DNA from: Chloroflexota bacterium
GTDB lineage: Bacteria; Chloroflexota; Limnocylindria; Limnocylindrales; CSP1-4
Reading direction: 5' to 3'
Assembly (NCBI GenBank): GCA_021789355.1
Contig: JAJYJR010000229.1
Coordinates: 1 to 8,731 of the forward strand
DNA length: 8,731 bases
This document shows, one piece after another, positions 5,225 to 8,731 of this stretch. A program made the position numbers and the translations under genes. The notes under the pieces are model-generated. The model worked only from the letters and a program-made list of their open reading frames with translations. It was not told where the DNA came from and made no database searches. Numbering within the stretch: the stretch's first letter is position 1; each line of letters starts with the position of its first letter.

Positions 5225-5767
5225 TCAGGATGGCTCGATCTCGATCAGCGGCTGCTTCGCCCGCACCAGCGCGCCGTCCACGGCGCGCATGCGGACCACG
5301 CGACCCGCGGCGTCGCTCTTGATCTCGTTGAAGAGTTTCATGGCCTCGATCAGGCCGATCACCTGGCCCGCCATGATCTCCGCGCCGACCTTCACGTAGG
5401 GCGCGGCGCCGGGCGACGGCGCGGCGTAGTAGATGCCAGTGAGGGGGGCCAGCACGGCGTGCGTGCGAGGGCCCGCATCGGCGACCGGCTGGGGGTCGGC
5501 GGTGGCCGCCACGGCCCCGCGGCGCGGGGAGTCGGGCTCGTGGGCACTCCCCTGCCCCGGCCCGAGGGCGGGAAGGGTCCCGGCGGCGGGAAGGGCCCCG
5601 GGGGCGGGCAGCGCCTCGACCGCCACGGCCCCGGCCATCAGCGGGCCGGGCTTCCGGAGCACGATCCCGAGCTCGCCGGCCTGGACCTCCAGCTCGGCCA
5701 GGCCGGAGCGCTCCAGCAGCACCTCGAGCCGGTCGATCAGCGCGAGCAGCTCCTCCGTGGTGGTCAT
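5225..5767 (-). CDS. accB: Biotin carboxyl carrier protein of acetyl-CoA carboxylase
   Basis: BCCP, 180 residues, carries biotin between biotin carboxylase and carboxyltransferase in making malonyl-CoA. The N-terminus (1-45) is the short helical and strand region common to AccB. A flexible Ala/Pro-rich linker (about 46-100) contains a hexapeptide repeat. The C-terminal biotinyl domain (about 104-178) has the motif EAMKLFNEIK with Lys144 as the biotinylation site. The ATG at 5767 overlaps the fabF stop (ATGA), fixing the start and implying coupled translation; the same frame is open much further upstream but only as a shadow of fabF. It is separated from accC by three genes, although the two are often adjacent in other bacteria. 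Confidence 0.96.
   Translation of the reverse strand: MTTTEELLALIDRLEVLLERSGLAELEVQAGELGIVLRKPGPLMAGAVAVEALPAPGALPAAGTLPALGPGQGSAHEPDSPRRGAVAATADPQPVADAGPRTHAVLAPLTGIYYAAPSPGAAPYVKVGAEIMAGQVIGLIEAMKLFNEIKSDAAGRVVRMRAVDGALVRAKQPLIEIEPS
5567..5613. repeat. 18-bp in-frame tandem repeat in the accB linker
   Basis: Two 18-bp units, at 5567-5584 and 5585-5602, differ at two positions (for example GGCGGGAAGGGTCCCGGC), and a third, degenerate unit follows from 5603. On the coding strand they give hexapeptides LPAPGA, LPAAGT and LPALGP (residues 53-70). Copy-number change would lengthen or shorten the swinging arm without breaking the frame. Confidence 0.75.
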
Positions 5768-7041
5768 GCGCCGGCCCACCGGCGGAAGAGCAGCACGCTG
5801 TTCTGGCCGCCGAACCCGAACGCGTTGACCAGCGCCACGCCGAACGTGCCCTCGCGAGCCTTCCCGCGCACGAGGTCCAGGCCCGCCGCGTCCGGGTCCG
5901 GGTCGTCCAGGTTCAGCGTCGGCGGCACGCGGCCCTCGACCATGCCGCGCACCGTCAAAGCGGCCGCGATCGCGCCCGCCGCGCCGAGCGTGTGCCCGAG
6001 CGCGCCCTTCGTGGCCGTGACCGGCATCGCGGCCGCTCGCTCGCCGAACAGCTCGTGCAGGCCCCCCAGCTCCGCCCGGTCCCCCTCCGGCGTGCTGGTG
6101 GCGTGCGCGCTCACCATCTCCACCTCGTCGGGCGACAGGCCGGCCTTCTCGAACGCGCGGCGAGCGGCGCGCACGGCCCCGCTCGCGCCGGGCGCCGGGA
6201 GCGTGAGGTGGTAGGCGTCCGCGGAGGCCGCGTAGCCCACCAGCTCGGCGAGGATCCGGGCGCCGCGGGCCCGGGCATGGCCGAGATCCTCGAGGACGAG
6301 CGTGGCGGCACCCTCCGCCATCACGAACCCGTCCCGGCCCCGGTCGAAGGGGCGGCTGGCGGCCGCGGGATCGTCGTTCCGGGTGCTCAGCGCCTTCATC
6401 GCCGCGAACGCCCCGACGATCCCCTCCAGCACGGTGGCCTCTGTGCCGCCCGCGAGCATCACGTCCGCATCGCCCCGGCGGATCGACTCGGCCGCCTCCC
6501 CGATCGCGTGGCCGCCGCTGGCGCATGCGCTGATGGTGGCCATGTTCGGACCGCGCGCCCCCAGGACCAGGCCGATCTGCCCGGCCGTCATGTTGGCGAT
6601 CGCCATCGGCACGAAGAATGGGCTGAGGCGGTCCGGGCCGCGCTCCACGTAGGTGCGGATCTCGTCGAAGATCGTGGCGGCGCCGCCGAACCCGGTCCCC
6701 ACGAACGCGCCAGTCGCGTCCGCCAGCGGCCCGTCCAGCCGTTCCGGGAGCCCCGCGTCGGCGAGCGCCTCCTGGGTCGCGAGCAGCGAGAGCTGGGTGG
6801 CCCGATCGGTCCGGCGGATCGCCTTCCGGTCGAGGACGCGCGCCGGGTCCGCGTCGAGCACCTCGCCCGCGATGCGGCTCTCCACGCGCGAGGCGTCGAA
6901 CGACGCGATCGGCCGGATCCCCGACTCGCCCGCGAGCAGCCGCTTCCAGGTGGCGGGGAGATCGGTGCCCAGGGGCGTCACGGCGCCCAGGCCGGTCACG
7001 ACCACGCGGCGGGGCGCGCTCGGCGTCCGCTGGCTCGTCAC
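5764..7041 (-). CDS. fabF: 3-oxoacyl-ACP synthase II FabF
   Basis: A beta-ketoacyl-ACP synthase of 425 residues (FabF is usually about 410) that elongates acyl-ACP by condensation with malonyl-ACP. Seen: N-terminal RRVVVTGLGAVTPLG (11-25); the nucleophile Cys173 in ISACASGGHAIGEA; GRDGFVMAEGA (235-245); His313 in SAHATSTPEGDRAE; Lys345 and His350 in TKGALGHTLGAAGA; and the C-terminal NAFGFGGQN (406-414). The Cys-His-His triad makes it FabF/FabB-like, not FabH-like, and the length and motifs favour FabF. GTG at 7041 is the best start, but no Shine-Dalgarno sequence precedes it. It follows the phosphoesterase stop by 43 nt and overlaps accB by ATGA. Confidence 0.96.
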   Translation of the reverse strand: MTSQRTPSAPRRVVVTGLGAVTPLGTDLPATWKRLLAGESGIRPIASFDASRVESRIAGEVLDADPARVLDRKAIRRTDRATQLSLLATQEALADAGLPERLDGPLADATGAFVGTGFGGAATIFDEIRTYVERGPDRLSPFFVPMAIANMTAGQIGLVLGARGPNMATISACASGGHAIGEAAESIRRGDADVMLAGGTEATVLEGIVGAFAAMKALSTRNDDPAAASRPFDRGRDGFVMAEGAATLVLEDLGHARARGARILAELVGYAASADAYHLTLPAPGASGAVRAARRAFEKAGLSPDEVEMVSAHATSTPEGDRAELGGLHELFGERAAAMPVTATKGALGHTLGAAGAIAAALTVRGMVEGRVPPTLNLDDPDPDAAGLDLVRGKAREGTFGVALVNAFGFGGQNSVLLFRRWAGA

Positions 7042-7084
7042 GGGGCCGGCCGCGGGGCAGGGTCGGGGCGCGGCGCGCGCGGGA

Positions 7085-7828
7085 TCACCGGACGAAGCGC
7101 CCCGTCCGGATGGTCGCGGCGCGGTAGACGTCGCCGGTCAGCCCGCGCTCCGAGAGCTCGTCGCTCACCGGCCGCGTGTCGTAGATGGCGCGACGCAGGT
7201 CGGTCCGGACCTCGTCGCCGTCGATCTCGAGCAGCGCCCAGGCGGCCCCCGGGTCGCCGTCGAAGGCGTACCCGCACGAGCCCGGGTTCACCACCTGCTT
7301 CCAGCCCAGGTCCCGCACGTCGGCGATGTGGGTGTGGCCGCAGGTGATGATGCGCGCGTCCGTGCGGGCCAGTCGCTCGACGATCGTCGCGACGTCCACG
7401 TCCGACCCGAGCCCCGATGTCTGGCTCCCCGGCGAAGCGTGGCAGGCCAGGACGAGCGTGTCGTCCACGTGGATCCGGCGCTCCGACGGGAGCCGGCGGA
7501 GCCAGTCGAGCCGCTCGTCGCCGAGCTCGCCGTGGGCCCACTCGGCGGCCACCACGTCCACGCGCGGCACCTCGTCGAACCAGGGGAAGGCGGCGGACAG
7601 GTCGAGGTCCGCGGCGGCCACGTCGGTGTTGCCCTGGATGACGACCGCGCCCTGGGCCTCCAGCTCGCGCACCCGGTCGACGACATCGCATGGGCGGGGG
7701 CCGTTCATGACGTAGTCGCCGAGCAGGGCGATGAGGTCGGGCGCCTCGCGTCGCACGTCGACGAGTGCCGCGTCGAGGGCGGCGGCGTTGCCGTGGACGT
7801 CGGAGAGCAGGGCGATGCGGTAGGTCAT
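7085..7828 (-). CDS. Calcineurin-like metallophosphoesterase
   Basis: A 247-residue two-metal phosphoesterase. The metal ligands are in order: Asp10 and His12 in SDVHGN, Asp38 in LLGDYV, Asn67 in QGNTD, His130 in ACHASPGS, and His165 and His167 in CGHTH. This is the layout of the YfcE/MJ0936-like branch, whose members hydrolyse phosphodiesters in vitro and whose true substrates are often unknown. There is no signal peptide or membrane segment, so it should be cytoplasmic. ATG at 7828 follows GAGGAG closely; fabZ ends 16 nt upstream and fabF starts 43 nt downstream. A job in acyl-carrier or nucleotide-cofactor turnover is tempting from the context but unproven. The general family is certain, the function not. 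Confidence 0.9.
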   Translation of the reverse strand: MTYRIALLSDVHGNAAALDAALVDVRREAPDLIALLGDYVMNGPRPCDVVDRVRELEAQGAVVIQGNTDVAAADLDLSAAFPWFDEVPRVDVVAAEWAHGELGDERLDWLRRLPSERRIHVDDTLVLACHASPGSQTSGLGSDVDVATIVERLARTDARIITCGHTHIADVRDLGWKQVVNPGSCGYAFDGDPGAAWALLEIDGDEVRTDLRRAIYDTRPVSDELSERGLTGDVYRAATIRTGRFVR

Positions 7829-7844
7829 GGTCTCCTCGTGGTGT

Positions 7845-8402
7845 TCAGCGGAGCGACCCGGGCGGCGGGATGATGAACGCGAGCAGCGCCTCGCAGGCGA
7901 CTTCCCCGTCGACCGTCGCGACGGCGCGCCCCTTGCCGAAGCGGCGGCCGAGCTTCTCCATGGTGACCTCGAGGCGCAGGGTGTCCCCCGGTACCACGAT
8001 CCGCTTGAAGCGGCACTCCTCGATGCTGGCGAACAGGCCCATGGTGTCGCCGAAGCCGGGCTGTTTGGCGACGTAGACGGCCATGGTCTGGGCGAGGGCC
8101 TCGACCTGCAGGACGCCGGGCATCACGGGCTGGCCGGGGAAATGGCCCTGGAAGTACCACTCGGTGGCCGTGACGGCCTTCTGCCCGACGATCCGCCTGT
8201 GCGCGGGGTCGTACTCGACGATGCGGTCGACCAGCAGGAACGGCCAGCGGTGGGGGATGAGGGCCTGGATCTCGCGGGTCGTGAGCGTCGAAAGGGCGGC
8301 AGCGTGGCCGCCCTCGGTCGGGGTGTCTGCCTCGGTCGGGGTGTCTGCCGCCGTCGTGGTGTTCGCCGCCGTCGTGGTGTTCGCCGCCGTCGCCTCAGGC
8401 AC
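7845..8402 (-). CDS. fabZ: 3-hydroxyacyl-ACP dehydratase FabZ, with a repeat-bearing N-terminus
   Basis: A hot-dog-fold dehydratase that converts 3-hydroxyacyl-ACP to trans-2-enoyl-ACP. Seen: ALIPHRWPFLLVDRI (47-61), catalytic His87 in GHFPGQPVMPGV, Glu101 in QVEALAQ, and RFKRIVVPGD (131-140). The protein has 185 residues against about 145-150 for typical FabZ. The excess is an N-terminal tail of roughly 38 residues made mostly of hexapeptide repeats (ANTTTA twice, then ADTPTE twice). The tail is probably real: GTG at 8402 is preceded by a strong GGAGGAGG (8411-8418, spacer of 8 nt), and there is no better start further in. accC ends 21 nt upstream. The tail is rich in Thr, Ala and acidic residues and likely disordered. 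Confidence 0.95.
   Translation of the reverse strand: MPEATAANTTTAANTTTAADTPTEADTPTEGGHAAALSTLTTREIQALIPHRWPFLLVDRIVEYDPAHRRIVGQKAVTATEWYFQGHFPGQPVMPGVLQVEALAQTMAVYVAKQPGFGDTMGLFASIEECRFKRIVVPGDTLRLEVTMEKLGRRFGKGRAVATVDGEVACEALLAFIIPPPGSLR
8314..8400. repeat. 18-bp in-frame tandem repeat at the fabZ 5' end
   Basis: Two exact units of TCGGTCGGGGTGTCTGCC (8314-8331, 8332-8349) adjoin two exact units of GCCGTCGTGGTGTTCGCC (8350-8367, 8368-8385), then a partial copy. The two unit types share 13 of 18 bases, so all come from one ancestor and each pair is recently duplicated. They encode six-residue repeats starting just after the start codon. The unit length is a multiple of three, so copy changes keep the frame. 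Confidence 0.92.
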
Positions 8403-8410
8403 GTCTTCTT

Positions 8411-8418
8411 CCTCCTCC
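8411..8418 (-). promoter_or_regulatory. Ribosome binding site that fixes the fabZ start
   Basis: GGAGGAGG on the minus strand, 8 nt before GTG at 8402. It is the strongest Shine-Dalgarno sequence in the window and supports translation of the repeat-containing N-terminal tail. Confidence 0.8.
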
Positions 8419-8423
8419 GTCCG

Positions 8424-8731
8424 TCAGTCGCGCGCGGCGGCCACGAAGGCCGCGGGACCCACGCGGTCCAGCAGGTTGGTGGTGAACCCGCCCTCCAGGA
8501 AGACCGGGTGCGAGAGGATCGCGCGGTGGAACGCCACGGTGGTCTCGATCCCCTCGATCCGCAGCTCGGCGAGCGCAGTCCGGGCCCGGGCAATGGCGGT
8601 CGCACGGTCCGGGCCGTGGACGATGAGCTTGCCCAGCAGCGAATCGTAGTAGGGCGGCACGTCGTAGCCGCGGTACAGGTGGCTGTCCATGCGCACGCCC
8701 GGTCCGCCGGGGGCCCGGTACTCCTCGATGG
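8424..8731 (-). CDS. accC: Biotin carboxylase AccC, C-terminal end (cut by the window edge)
   Basis: About 101 residues of the C-terminal domain of biotin carboxylase, the ATP-dependent subunit that carboxylates the biotin on AccB. Seen: the characteristic YRAPGGPGVRMDSHLYRGY, then VPPYYDSLLGKLIVHG, RATAIARARTALAELRIEGI, a Thr-Val-Phe-His segment, and GGFTTNLLDRVG near the end. All match the conserved AccC C-terminus and stop at the usual place, so it is a stand-alone AccC and not the start of a fused biotin-carrier subunit. The ATP-grasp and N-terminal domains lie beyond the right edge. The stop at 8424 is followed after 21 nt by fabZ. Confidence 0.95.
   Translation of the reverse strand, partial: IEEYRAPGGPGVRMDSHLYRGYDVPPYYDSLLGKLIVHGPDRATAIARARTALAELRIEGIETTVAFHRAILSHPVFLEGGFTTNLLDRVGPAAFVAAARD

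Noticed and set aside
4160..6214. A 684-codon open frame on the plus strand
   Set aside because: It lies opposite fabH, accB and fabF, whose motifs are certain. Its translation is Arg/Gly/His-rich with no domain: a shadow caused by high GC.
5768..6526. Possible long N-terminal extension of AccB
   Set aside because: The frame is open upstream only because it overlaps fabF in another frame. The ATGA junction at 5764-5767 and the normal AccB length favour the short form.

Overview
This is a high-GC bacterial window. Nearly every real gene reads on the minus strand, third codon positions are strongly G/C, and GTG starts are common. The backbone is a type II (dissociated) fatty-acid synthesis operon. 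No taxon-specific marker is present, so a high-GC soil-type bacterium (Actinomycetota or Chloroflexota, for example) is only a guess.

Layout in the direction of transcription (right to left): accC (3' end only, cut by the window edge), fabZ, a calcineurin-like metallophosphoesterase, fabF, accB, fabH, fabG copy 2, a 713-bp repeat-rich gap, fabG copy 1, a 397-bp gap with a perfect 16-bp palindrome, an ECF-type sigma factor, a P-loop ATPase fragment that looks degenerate, and the start of an unrecognised gene that runs off the left edge. From accC to fabG copy 2 the genes are packed tightly: ATGA overlap for fabF/accB, GTGA overlap for fabH/fabG2, other gaps of 16 to 43 nt. They are probably one transcript.

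The enzymes form a pathway. AccC and AccB (with AccA/AccD, not seen here) make malonyl-CoA. FabH starts the chain, FabF elongates it, FabG reduces the 3-ketoacyl-ACP and FabZ dehydrates the product. FabD, ACP and an enoyl reductase are not in the window.

Points of most interest: (1) the two FabG proteins are both 249 residues, align without a gap at about 71% identity, and differ at the cofactor-selecting position at the end of strand beta-2 (Phe37 in one, Asp37 in the other), which predicts NADPH and NADH use respectively; (2) the gap between them holds a 68-bp direct repeat (about 85% identical, 314 bp apart), each copy carrying the palindrome CATACAAAGTATG, with an orphan helix-turn-helix-like peptide between the copies; (3) the window is rich in minisatellites: intergenic units of 11, 16, 20 and about 20 bp, plus 18-bp in-frame units coding hexapeptides in the FabZ N-terminus and the AccB linker; (4) a phosphoesterase sits inside the operon and an ECF sigma gene lies beyond its end. 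No complete new defence or mobile system is evident; the unexplained part is the inter-fabG region.
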